From Pseudomonas fluorescens (GTDB lineage: Bacteria; Pseudomonadota; Gammaproteobacteria; Pseudomonadales; Pseudomonadaceae): a DNA stretch of 64,000 bases. Positions 17,478-25,487 of this stretch are shown one piece after another (position 1 is the first letter of the stretch; the number at the start of each line of letters is the position of its first letter). The stretch covers positions 1,984,001-2,048,000 of the forward strand of contig LR782234.1 in assembly GCA_902825215.1 (NCBI GenBank), given 5' to 3'. A model generated the notes under the pieces. The model worked only from the letters and a program-made list of their open reading frames with translations. It ran no database searches and had not been told where the DNA came from. A program made the translations under genes and the position numbers.

Positions 17478-17666
17478 ATGACAGGTCCGTATGTCGAAGA
17501 TGATGGCGCTGAGTTTTCATTCAACAACTGTGTGCGCTGCGGTCAGTCGGAGTATCAGTCGGGTTTTGGCGAAGATCCGGTGAGCAACGGCAAAATCAAA
17601 TCCATGGCCCCGAAAGGGCCGAAAGCGAAATTCCTGCCCAAGGTCACGGCAAGGACCAGAAAGTGA
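17478..17666 (+). CDS. Hypothetical protein, 62 aa
   Basis: A short protein with an acidic first half (PYVEDDGAEFS), one CVRC pair (NNCVRCGQSE) and a basic C-terminus (KGPKAKFLPKVTARTRK). The single Cys-x-x-Cys could be half of a zinc ribbon. ATG 17478 has a strong upstream GGGGAGAGG. A clear terminator follows 12 bases after the stop, which supports a real transcription unit. Function unknown. Confidence 0.6.
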   Translation: MTGPYVEDDGAEFSFNNCVRCGQSEYQSGFGEDPVSNGKIKSMAPKGPKAKFLPKVTARTRK

Positions 17667-17677
17667 TTTTGCCCCGT

Positions 17678-17703
17678 AACCCCGTCATCGAACGGGGTTT
17701 TTT
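17678..17703 (+). terminator. Intrinsic terminator of the 62-aa gene
   Basis: AACCCCGT and ACGGGGTT form the stem, followed by six T. Confidence 0.85.
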
Positions 17704-17812
17704 ACGAGCGCAGGAACGTGGCCACGGCGTTGACATTAATGTCGGGTTTTTTTCACAAACTTTTCACGTTGGTCAACGTAGGGTGAAGCCATCCGTTAGA
17801 AAGCAAGTCTCC

Positions 17813-17840
17813 AGCCCGTCTCCCCAGCGGGCTTTTTTTT
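17813..17840 (+). terminator. Second terminator, with eight T
   Basis: AGCCCG and CGGGCT pair around a nine-base loop, followed by TTTTTTTT. No gene lies between it and the terminator at 17678-17703, so it may end a small RNA of roughly 100 nt or be a stray element. Confidence 0.7.
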
Positions 17841-17963
17841 GTCTGGCATAAAACCTTTTCTCTGATTGCGGTCCAAACGACGCTGCTTGCGTCTGGACTT
17901 TCCCGCGCCAAGCGCATTAAATCCCGGCCCTTCTCGTCATCCCGTTTATTTGAGGTTTTCGTC

Positions 17964-18335
17964 ATGCGTTTAACACTGCCTGCTCTGGTTCTTGGCCTAC
18001 TGGTTACTCAAGGTGCAATGGCTGCTGGCGACGGCACCGCTGCGCTGGGCGGCGGCCTGGGTGGCGCGCTGGGTAACGTGGTCGGTCAGAAAATGGGCGG
18101 CAGCACGGGTGCAGCCATTGGCGCTGGCGTCGCGGGCGCAGCGGGCAGCGCAGTCGCCGCACGCAAGGGCAGTCGCACCAAAGCGGCGATCGGCGGCGGT
18201 GTCGGCGCAGCCGGTGGTTCGGTGATCGGCAATAGCCTGGGCGGCAAGACTGGCGCCACCATTGGCGCAGGTCTGGGTGGTGCGGCCGGCGGCGCAGTGG
18301 GCAGCAACCTGGGCAAAGGTCACAAGCGCCACTGA
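17964..18335 (+). CDS. Exported glycine-zipper protein A
   Basis: The 123-residue protein has a signal peptide (residues 1-20, cut near AMA-AGDG) and then an almost pure glycine-alanine zipper: repeated GxGLGGAxG and GxxxG spacing, typical of segments that insert into or pack within membranes. Its end is basic (NLGKGHKRH). A ribosome binding site (GAGG) precedes ATG 17964. It is followed by a terminator and then by a close paralogue (18471-18890), so the two arose by tandem duplication. Role unknown; an outer-membrane or surface function is inference. Confidence 0.8.
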   Translation: MRLTLPALVLGLLVTQGAMAAGDGTAALGGGLGGALGNVVGQKMGGSTGAAIGAGVAGAAGSAVAARKGSRTKAAIGGGVGAAGGSVIGNSLGGKTGATIGAGLGGAAGGAVGSNLGKGHKRH

Positions 18336-18352
18336 GCCTGATCGCTGGTCAG

Positions 18353-18381
18353 AAAAAGCCCGACTTGATGTCGGGCTTTTT
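18353..18381 (+). terminator. Terminator after glycine-zipper gene A
   Basis: AAAAAGCCCGAC and GTCGGGCTTTTT form a 12-base stem ending in a T-run. Confidence 0.9.
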
Positions 18382-18470
18382 CATGGCTGAACGTTTCGCC
18401 AGAAATCATCTCCAATCTGCATACGCCCCGCTTGGGCGGACTGTCCCGATTCGGGAACTGCGAGGTTCAA

Positions 18471-18890
18471 ATGCGATTGTCATTATCTGCACTGTTTTTC
18501 GGTTTGTTCGTGGCGCAGGGCGCGATGGCTGCCGGAGACGGCAGCGCTGCCGTGGGCGGTGGTCTCGGCGGTGTGCTGGGTAATGTGGTTGGCGGACAAC
18601 TCGGCGGCAGCACGGGCGCAGCGGTCGGCGCGGGTGTTGGCGGCGCGGCCGGCAGTGCCGTCGGCGCGGACAAACGCAATCGCACCGAAGCCGCCATTGG
18701 TGGCGGTCTTGGCGCAGCAGGCGGCTCGGTCGTCGGCAACAGCCTCGGCGGCTCCACCGGGTCAGCTATTGGCGCCGGTCTAGGCGGCGCAGCGGGCGGT
18801 GCGGTGGGTAACAATCTTGGCGACGACGACGGTGGATCTCATTCCGGCGGCCACAAGCACAAGAACAAACACAAAAATAAACATCGCTGA
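18471..18890 (+). CDS. Exported glycine-zipper protein B
   Basis: 139 residues, paralogue of the gene before it: same signal-peptide pattern (MRLSLSALFFGLFVAQGAMA), the same GGGLGGxLGNVVG and GAAGGSV blocks in the same order. It differs by a C-terminal extension that is first acidic (GDDDGG) and then rich in histidine and lysine (GGHKHKNKHKNKHR). The histidines suggest metal or polyanion binding, which is a guess. A GAGG site precedes ATG 18471, and separate terminators show the two copies are transcribed apart. Confidence 0.8.
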   Translation: MRLSLSALFFGLFVAQGAMAAGDGSAAVGGGLGGVLGNVVGGQLGGSTGAAVGAGVGGAAGSAVGADKRNRTEAAIGGGLGAAGGSVVGNSLGGSTGSAIGAGLGGAAGGAVGNNLGDDDGGSHSGGHKHKNKHKNKHR

Positions 18891-18901
18891 TTGATCAACG
18901 G

Positions 18902-18926
18902 AAACCCGGCCCGGCGCCGGGTTTTT
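18902..18926 (+). terminator. Terminator after glycine-zipper gene B
   Basis: AAACCCGGC and GCCGGGTTT pair, followed by a T-run. Confidence 0.85.
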
Positions 18927-19007
18927 CGTGTCTGGCAGTTGGAAAGAGGAACGATTGGCGGCGGGGCTTTTCGAACGTCATACATCCACGCGATCAAGAG
19001 GTTCGCC

Positions 19008-19175
19008 ATGACTCCTGAAACTGAAGGCAAAGAAGAGAAGGGCCCGAATGGACAGCCGTTTATCAATGATCCGGGGAATGAGGATCCGGGGTCGTTGATG
19101 GATGATGCGACGGTGCCGTTGAATGATGCGGATGAGGCGGATATGGAGTATGAGGAGGATGGGGATGAGCAGTGA
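19008..19175 (+). CDS. Small acidic hypothetical protein, 55 aa
   Basis: Very acidic and low-complexity (ends EADMEYEEDGDEQ), with no hydrophobic core, so it is probably disordered. ATG 19008 follows AAGAGG. A 22-base tandem duplication begins inside the last codons and runs over the stop (19153-19196). A terminator follows at 19238. Function unknown. Confidence 0.6.
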   Translation: MTPETEGKEEKGPNGQPFINDPGNEDPGSLMDDATVPLNDADEADMEYEEDGDEQ

Positions 19176-19196
19176 GGAGGATGGGGATGAGCAGTG
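19153..19196 (+). repeat. 22-base tandem duplication across a stop codon
   Basis: The unit GAGGAGGATGGGGATGAGCA plus GT occurs twice in direct succession; the first copy contains the last codons and the start of the stop codon of the 55-aa gene. Confidence 0.85.
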
Positions 19197-19237
19197 AGGA
19201 GGGATTGTGGTGAGCTGAGAGTTTGGATTGGGTTTTG

Positions 19238-19262
19238 AGGGCCTGAGTGACAGGCCCTTTTT
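19238..19262 (+). terminator. Terminator between convergent genes
   Basis: AGGGCCTG and CAGGCCCT form the stem, followed by TTTTT. It closes the small acidic gene. Confidence 0.85.
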
Positions 19263-19272
19263 GTAGCGTTGA

Positions 19273-19701
19273 CTAGTTTGTTTCTTTTAAGTCGGCCCAT
19301 ACATACAGATTACTTATGGCTGAAATTTTTTTGATTTTTTTTAGAATGATGTATTCGGCAAATTCTTTTTTGATGGTTTCTTCATTGCAATACTTTCTAT
19401 GCTTGGATGGTCGTTCACAAGCAAAGTTGTGTAGGCGCCAAACATCAAATCCATTGATTTCACCGTTAGGGCCATAGTCAAAATCTACGGTCCCTGTCGA
19501 TAGATTGATGCGGCAGCCAATACCATGCAATTCATATTTAACGCCTCGAGTGACTCTCCCGCGTCGCTTTATCGCCTTGGTGTACCAGAGCCTTCGAATG
19601 TCTCGAGTGCCAAATTTTTTTTCAAGAATCAACGTGCTGGAATCTACCATGGAGATAAAATCATTTATCAGGGTTTCCAGAGTTTCATTTTGATCGCTCA
19701 T
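19273..19701 (-). CDS. Probable immunity protein for the RHS toxin
   Basis: The 142-residue protein starts inside the stop codon of the RHS gene (ATGA overlap), which is the usual place for a cognate immunity gene. It is cytosolic, with no signal or membrane segment, and markedly more AT-rich than its neighbours. The central block (HGIGCRINLSTGTVDFDYG ... FDVWRLHNF) reminds me of small uncharacterised families found beside polymorphic toxins (DUF6896-like); that match is from memory and uncertain. Expected role: bind and neutralise the C-terminal tip of the toxin. Confidence 0.7.
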   Translation of the reverse strand: MSDQNETLETLINDFISMVDSSTLILEKKFGTRDIRRLWYTKAIKRRGRVTRGVKYELHGIGCRINLSTGTVDFDYGPNGEINGFDVWRLHNFACERPSKHRKYCNEETIKKEFAEYIILKKIKKISAISNLYVWADLKETN

Positions 19702-22700
19702 CTTCTTCTCCGGTGCTCCAATCTGTCGAAGCCTACATTATTTGCTGACTCTAATATATCTTCAATGCTTCTTAGAGATCCTTCGTACGCTTTCAGATCT
19801 GTTATGAGTTTAATCGTCACATTGGTCGAAGTTTGTCGTGCAGCTGCAGCGCGGTGGTGTCCATCTAGAATATATAAACTGCCGTCATGTTCTAGAACGT
19901 CAATCGGGCGTACTGAATTGAATCCGTCACGCATTTTGTCCTTATACCCATCTACTGTCCTAGTTGAAGTCTTTCCCTCGATTGCATGTACTCGTTTCAG
20001 AGTTTTTGGATCTATATTGTGAGCAATGGCCGGTACGTCTGGCTCCCCCTCATCGACTTTAACCCCGTCACTCCCCCCGGGCACCTCGCACCCAGGTTTA
20101 TTCGGCGGCGGGCAGTTCGACGTCAACCCCAACGGATCCACCCACCCCGTCGGGTTCGGCACGTACTGGTACTGATTCAACCCACCGGCCAACTTCACCG
20201 GATCCGGCGTCAGATAGCGCCCCAGCCTCGGGTCGTAATACCGATGACGGTTGTAATGCAGGCCACTCTCGGCATCGAAGTATTGCCCCTGAAAACGCAG
20301 CGGCTGGTTCAGGTAATCGTCGCCGGCGAGGGTCAGCGCGGCGGTTTTGCCGTAGGCGTCGTATTGCGCGGACCAGACGATGTCGCCGCCGTAGTCGGTG
20401 AGTTCCTGCGGCGTGCCGAGGTGGTCGAGCTGGTAGTAGAACGGGCAGGCTTTTTTCGGGCCTTTGCCGTCGAGCAGCGCGAGCGGGCGGAAGGTGCCGG
20501 GTTCGTAGACGTAGCTGCGGTATTCGTTTTCGCTGCTTTCGGCGACGATCTGCTCGCCTTGCCAGAAGAATTCGGTGGTCTGGCCGTCGACGGTTTTGCG
20601 GATGCGGCGGCCGAAGGCGTCGTATTGGTAAGTGGCGGTCTGGCCGTCGGGGCGGGTCAGGCCGATCAGGCGGTGCTGGCTGTCGTAGCGGTATTCGGTG
20701 ACGAGTGTTTGTGCTTTGCCACGGCGCTCGCGGATCAGGTTGCCGAAGGCGTCGTAGTCGTAATGCCGGTCGCCCTGCATCAGCAGGCGGTTGCCTCTGA
20801 CCTGGCTCGGGCCGGGGCGGTCTTGCATCAGCAGATTGCCGGCCGGGTCGTGGGCGAAGGATTCCGGCAGTTCGTCGCGTGAGTGGCGGACGCGGATCAG
20901 TCGATCAAGCGCGTCGTAGCCGTAGGTGCGCTGGCCGTGGCGGCTGTCGGCGATGTGCGCGAGGTTGCCGTTGGCGCTGTAGGCATAATCGCGGCGATAG
21001 ACCGAATCGCGCTGATGGCCTACGGCGTGGGCGAGCAATCTTCCCTGTTCGTCGTAGGCATATTCGCTGAGCAGCAGGCCTTGCTGGCGCTGCACTTCGC
21101 GGCCGAACTGGTAGACGTGGCGGGTCAGCGGCGTGCCGTTGAGGTCGATCGCGCTCAACGCGCCGCCCTTGGCGTAGTGGTAATCGAGCTTGCTGTTGTC
21201 CGGCAGGCGCAGGCGTTTGAGCTGGCCGCAGGCGTCGTAGGCGTAACGCAGGGTGCCCCAGCCCTGGTGTTCGGTGATCAGCCGGTTCTGGCGGTCGTAT
21301 TCGAAGGCCAGGGGGTGGTTGTTACCGTCATCGACGGCGATCAGACGGCCGAGGCGGTCGTAGGAATATTCAACCTTGATGCCATCGGGCAGCGTCTTGA
21401 TCACTAGGCGGCCAGCAGCATCGCGCTTATAGGCGGTGACTAACTGCGAGCCGTCATCGCCGTACTCGGTCTTCTCCAGCAGATGCCCATTAAGGTCATA
21501 GGCATACGCGGTGCGCCGCCCATCAAACCCCGTTTCCTGTCGGATCAATCCGCTTGGCGTGTAGTCCAGCCGGTATTTTTCCCCCGACTCGTTTTCGATC
21601 TCGGTGAGCAGCAGTTGCGCATGGTCGTAGCGGTACTGCACCTGCGTCCCGTCGGGATTGATCCGCCGCGAGACCAGGTGCAAGTCATCGTCATACTCGT
21701 AACGGGTGATGCGCCCGAGTTCGTCGCGCTCGGCGGTGACCTGGCCGTAGGCGCCGTAGCTGTAGGCGCGGCTGCTGCCGGTAGGAAAAGTCGTCTGGAT
21801 CAGTCGGCCAACGGCGTCCCACTGCTGGCGTGTAACGGCGCCGTGTTCGTCGGCACTTGTAGTTCGCCGCCCCAATGCGTCGTAGGAAAAACGCCGCACG
21901 CCGCCGTCGGGCAGGGTTTCTTCGGTCAACTGACCGAGCGGATTCCACACCAGCTTATGGCGACTGCTGTCCGGGTAGCGGATCGACAGCAGCTGGCCGC
22001 GCACGTTGTAGTAGTAATGGGTAACTTGACCGTCAGGGTCGACCGCTTCGGTGACATCGCCCTCGGCGTTGCGCCGGTAGGTCCACACCGCATCGCCTCG
22101 GCAACGCTTGTAGAGAAAACCGTTGCGGTACTCGTAGGACGTTGGCGCTTCGTCCGGCGGAATCAGCGTGATCAGCCGTCCGACCTCGTCGTAGCGGTAT
22201 TCGGTGACGGCGCCCAGCGGGTCCTGCTCGGCGATCAAGCGACCCGCCGCGTCATAGGCCTTGAGGTGTTCGCCGCCATCCGCCTCGACCTTGCGCACCA
22301 GCCGCGCACGGTCGTCGTGGACATAGGTTTCTTCGGTGCCGTCGACGTACTGCACCGCGACACTGCCGTCGTCCGCCCATACGTAACGGGTGTTCATCTG
22401 CGAGAACGAGGCCCAGTGCCTGACGCAACGTGCAGCCTTGCCGGAGCGCTCCCATTCCCAGAAAAAACTGGCGCCGCCGGCCAGTTGCCGCTGCAAAATC
22501 ACATGAGCGTCGTCGTAGTCGTAACGCTCGCTGTCGCCGACCGCGTTGGTCGCTTCGATCAGATTGTGATAGGCGTCGAAGCGGTAGCTGACCAGCGTTT
22601 GCTCGGTGTACCAGGCGCCCTCACGAAACACCTGATAATCCACGCCAACCAGCTGCGCGCGGTCATAGCGCAACAGCAGCGAACGACCGGCGCCGTTATC

Positions 22701-24494
22701 CAGGCGTTGCACCCGATCAGCCCGATCACGCTGCACCGACAGCCGATTGCCATACGCATCACTGATCGCCACCAACCGCCCGGCGCGAAAGTGATAAAAC
22801 CGCGCCGCCTCGCCAGCCAGCGCCAGAATCAGCTCTTCCGGCTCATCCCCCAGAAAAACCGCCGCCCGCGACAGGCTGTTATGGATCGCCGGCCGCGTAA
22901 CGCTGGGCAACGGAAACCGCGTACGCCGGTTTTCATGGTCGACCCAGACAACAAAGTCACCCTCAAACTCCAGCCGATGCGCCAGTGAATGGCTCCAGCC
23001 AAACCCCAGGCCAATGTCGATCTCGACCGCGCTTGAGCGATACAAACGCCTGAATTCAAAGGGCAGCACACCATCGAGCACCGCATCGGTCAGCGTCAGC
23101 AGTTCCTCACCGGTAACCATCGACACCGGACAACCATTGGTGCAGGTGTGCGGCACGCAATCGGCGCTGTCGCCGTTGGGGTTTTTCGCTTGATCGGGGG
23201 AGTCGTCGTGCGGTTCGTGGCGCTCCAGCCGAGTCGAGCCGCTAGGCTTGTCCCGCGCCAGCGGCGCCGGATTCGGCACCGTCAGCACTACCGAATCGGC
23301 CTGACGAATGTTCAGCGGGATGGAAGGCGCCGGTTTCAACGCCACGTCACGCGCATGCAACACCAGCGGTTTCAACAGGCTCGCATGCTTGTTCAGTTCC
23401 GGCGTCGTCGACGTCAACTCCGCCAGGCGCAGCGCCGAGCCCGCTAGCCATTGCCGCGCCCGTGGCGACTTGATCTTGTCCAGCACCTTGCTGCTCAAAC
23501 GCAGCGACACACCGGCACCGCCGGCCACGCGCATCAGCAGAAAACTGACCAGCAGTTCGACCCGCACCTCGGCCACTACTTCGGCGAGGTACTGCGGCGG
23601 CAGCATCTTCAGCCAACTGGTAAACGCGGCCAGATGAATGAACAGCAGCGGCTCGTCGCTGAGCATCAATAGCGCGTTGGCGATGGCCTCGTTTGAAGCC
23701 GCGAGCAACGCCTCCAGTTCGAGATCGCTCAGGTATTCGAGGAGTTTTTCGCTGTTGAGCTGCAAGTCGGCGAGGAGGGCGAAAACCTGTTTGACGTCGT
23801 CCCAAACGCCATTCAGAGCGTTCTCGAAACCGCGCCAGTCGGCCCGTTGCAACTGCCCGTAACGCTCAAGAAACCCGGCGCTGGAAAATTCCGTCCACTG
23901 CGGCTGAAACCCGGCCCACTCACCGCGCAACCAGCCTTCCAGTTCCGCAATAACCCCTTCATAAGAGGCATACAGCGCCCGCACCTGCGCAGTGGAAACA
24001 TCGGGAAAGAAGGTGATGCGATAACGCTGGCCCCGTTCGCAGTCGGTGACTTGCAGAATGCCGCTGGGGCCGATGGTGTAACGCAGCGGTTCGCCGAAGG
24101 ACGGGACGCCGTCGACTTCGCCGAGCAGCGGTTCAAGCATCACCGGTGTATTGCCGATCGGCACAAAACGCGCGGCTTCGAACAGGTGCACCAGCGTCAG
24201 CGGCCCGCCGGCCGGGCACATGACCACCGATGAACTGAGCGGCTGGCGCGAGGTGATCGGCGCACTGAGGCGCACGTCGTTGCCGACGCTAAACACCTGC
24301 TCGATATCGAGCGCGGTGCCGGTCCAGAACTGCTCGGCCCAAGCGTCGTAGTTGTTCAGGCACAGGCGGAATTCGCCGATGAGGGCTTCGAAATCCGGTT
24401 GCTCGGGATTCAGCGCGGCCACCACCAGCAAACCGATGCTGTTGTTCAGGGCCAGGAGCCGATCAGGTTCAAACATTCGCAGTCGCTCGCGCAC
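19698..24494 (-). CDS. RHS-repeat polymorphic toxin with ParB-like tip
   Basis: The 1598-residue protein begins with an uncharacterised region of about 400 residues without a signal peptide or obvious PAAR motif. A DUF6531-like domain follows (CTNGCPVSMVTGEELLTLTDAVL), then many YD repeats forming the RHS cocoon, and the core ends at the cleavage signature DPLGL (1453-1457). The 141-residue tip (1458-1598, bases 20123-19698) is AT-rich and carries a ParB/Srx-type signature, RPIDVLEHDGSLYILDGHHRAAAAR, with DGHHR at 1544-1548. RHS proteins of this type deliver their tip into rival cells, often through type VI secretion. The immunity gene overlaps its stop. ATG 24494 is assumed; ATG 24476 is also possible. 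Confidence 0.9.
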   Translation of the reverse strand: MRERLRMFEPDRLLALNNSIGLLVVAALNPEQPDFEALIGEFRLCLNNYDAWAEQFWTGTALDIEQVFSVGNDVRLSAPITSRQPLSSSVVMCPAGGPLTLVHLFEAARFVPIGNTPVMLEPLLGEVDGVPSFGEPLRYTIGPSGILQVTDCERGQRYRITFFPDVSTAQVRALYASYEGVIAELEGWLRGEWAGFQPQWTEFSSAGFLERYGQLQRADWRGFENALNGVWDDVKQVFALLADLQLNSEKLLEYLSDLELEALLAASNEAIANALLMLSDEPLLFIHLAAFTSWLKMLPPQYLAEVVAEVRVELLVSFLLMRVAGGAGVSLRLSSKVLDKIKSPRARQWLAGSALRLAELTSTTPELNKHASLLKPLVLHARDVALKPAPSIPLNIRQADSVVLTVPNPAPLARDKPSGSTRLERHEPHDDSPDQAKNPNGDSADCVPHTCTNGCPVSMVTGEELLTLTDAVLDGVLPFEFRRLYRSSAVEIDIGLGFGWSHSLAHRLEFEGDFVVWVDHENRRTRFPLPSVTRPAIHNSLSRAAVFLGDEPEELILALAGEAARFYHFRAGRLVAISDAYGNRLSVQRDRADRVQRLDNGAGRSLLLRYDRAQLVGVDYQVFREGAWYTEQTLVSYRFDAYHNLIEATNAVGDSERYDYDDAHVILQRQLAGGASFFWEWERSGKAARCVRHWASFSQMNTRYVWADDGSVAVQYVDGTEETYVHDDRARLVRKVEADGGEHLKAYDAAGRLIAEQDPLGAVTEYRYDEVGRLITLIPPDEAPTSYEYRNGFLYKRCRGDAVWTYRRNAEGDVTEAVDPDGQVTHYYYNVRGQLLSIRYPDSSRHKLVWNPLGQLTEETLPDGGVRRFSYDALGRRTTSADEHGAVTRQQWDAVGRLIQTTFPTGSSRAYSYGAYGQVTAERDELGRITRYEYDDDLHLVSRRINPDGTQVQYRYDHAQLLLTEIENESGEKYRLDYTPSGLIRQETGFDGRRTAYAYDLNGHLLEKTEYGDDGSQLVTAYKRDAAGRLVIKTLPDGIKVEYSYDRLGRLIAVDDGNNHPLAFEYDRQNRLITEHQGWGTLRYAYDACGQLKRLRLPDNSKLDYHYAKGGALSAIDLNGTPLTRHVYQFGREVQRQQGLLLSEYAYDEQGRLLAHAVGHQRDSVYRRDYAYSANGNLAHIADSRHGQRTYGYDALDRLIRVRHSRDELPESFAHDPAGNLLMQDRPGPSQVRGNRLLMQGDRHYDYDAFGNLIRERRGKAQTLVTEYRYDSQHRLIGLTRPDGQTATYQYDAFGRRIRKTVDGQTTEFFWQGEQIVAESSENEYRSYVYEPGTFRPLALLDGKGPKKACPFYYQLDHLGTPQELTDYGGDIVWSAQYDAYGKTAALTLAGDDYLNQPLRFQGQYFDAESGLHYNRHRYYDPRLGRYLTPDPVKLAGGLNQYQYVPNPTGWVDPLGLTSNCPPPNKPGCEVPGGSDGVKVDEGEPDVPAIAHNIDPKTLKRVHAIEGKTSTRTVDGYKDKMRDGFNSVRPIDVLEHDGSLYILDGHHRAAAARQTSTNVTIKLITDLKAYEGSLRSIEDILESANNVGFDRLEHRRRR

Positions 24495-24718
24495 ATCAAA
24501 AAGGTGCGGGGACTTTGCGGGGGATCAAACGAGAAAGAAGTCGGGTAAGTAGGCAGTGTCTGTAGGATGTTTCGCTAATTTTTCGCGAGTGTTTCAGCGC
24601 CCCGCGGACATTGGCCGTTGCTCAATGTCCGTCGGGCTCGCTATGCTGCTGAACCCTTTAATCCGATCCGAGCAGCGGCGTCTTTGCCGCCTGGGATGTC
24701 ATTGATAACGGATCCGAG

Positions 24719-25414
24719 ATGAATGCACAGCTGAACGCGTTGGGCCCGATCAAGGCCGTGATTTTCGATATGGACGGTTTGCTGCTGGACACCGAGGGCA
24801 TTTACACCGAAGTCACTTCGCTGATTGTCGGGCGCTACGGGCGCACCTTTGACTGGAGCATCAAACAGAACATCATTGGCCGTGGCGCCAACGATCTGGC
24901 GAACTACGTGGTGCAGGCGTTGGACCTGCCGATCACCGCTGAAGAGTTCCTGCAGATCCGCGAACCCTTGATGCGCGAGCGTTTCCCCAAGGCGCAAGCG
25001 ATGCCGGGCGCAGAGGAATTGGTCCGCCATCTCAAGGCGCACAACATTCCGATCGCCGTGGGCACCAGTTCTTCGCGCCAGTCGTTCGGCCAGAAAACCA
25101 CGCTGCACCGTGACTGGTTCGCGCTGTTCGATTTCATCGTCACCGCCGACGATCCGGAAGTCGGCGCGGCGAAACCGGCGCCGGATATTTTCCTCACCGC
25201 CGCCCGGCGTCTGGGCGTCGCGCCGCAGGATTGTCTGGTATTCGAGGATTCGCCGTTCGGTGTGACCGCCGCGAAAGCCGCCGGGATGACCGCCATCGCG
25301 ATCCCCGATGCCGCGATGCCCGATGAAAAGTACGCACACGCCGACGGCATTCTCCGTACGTTGAAAGGCTTTACGCCAAGCGCCTTCGGTTTGCCGATGC
25401 TGGAATGGGCCTGA
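24719..25414 (+). CDS. HAD-superfamily hydrolase (subfamily IA)
   Basis: The 231-residue protein is a phosphatase or phosphoglucomutase-like HAD enzyme. Motif I is FDMDG with the nucleophile D17 and acid D19; motif II is VGTSSS; motif III and IV are at GAAKPAPDIF and VFEDSPFGVTAAKAAGM. The cap is of the helical C1 type. The substrate cannot be read from sequence, but sugar or nucleotide phosphates are common in this group. It is transcribed divergently from the RHS gene, with a strong terminator after it. Confidence 0.88.
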   Translation: MNAQLNALGPIKAVIFDMDGLLLDTEGIYTEVTSLIVGRYGRTFDWSIKQNIIGRGANDLANYVVQALDLPITAEEFLQIREPLMRERFPKAQAMPGAEELVRHLKAHNIPIAVGTSSSRQSFGQKTTLHRDWFALFDFIVTADDPEVGAAKPAPDIFLTAARRLGVAPQDCLVFEDSPFGVTAAKAAGMTAIAIPDAAMPDEKYAHADGILRTLKGFTPSAFGLPMLEWA

Positions 25415-25428
25415 ACATCTGAAATAAA

Positions 25429-25466
25429 AAACGCCGCCGCTCTATATAAAGGAGCGGCGGCGTTTA
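25429..25466. terminator. Bidirectional terminator
   Basis: AAACGCCGCCGCTC and GAGCGGCGGCGTTT form a 14-base stem flanked by A-run and T-run, between the HAD gene and the convergent SDR gene. Confidence 0.9.
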
Positions 25467-25487
25467 CTTTCAGGCAACTCAATACGA

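Noticed and set aside
24606..24632. Hairpin GGACATTG...CAATGTCC between the RHS and HAD genes
   Set aside because: No T-run on either strand and no matching site elsewhere; too weak to call as a terminator or operator.
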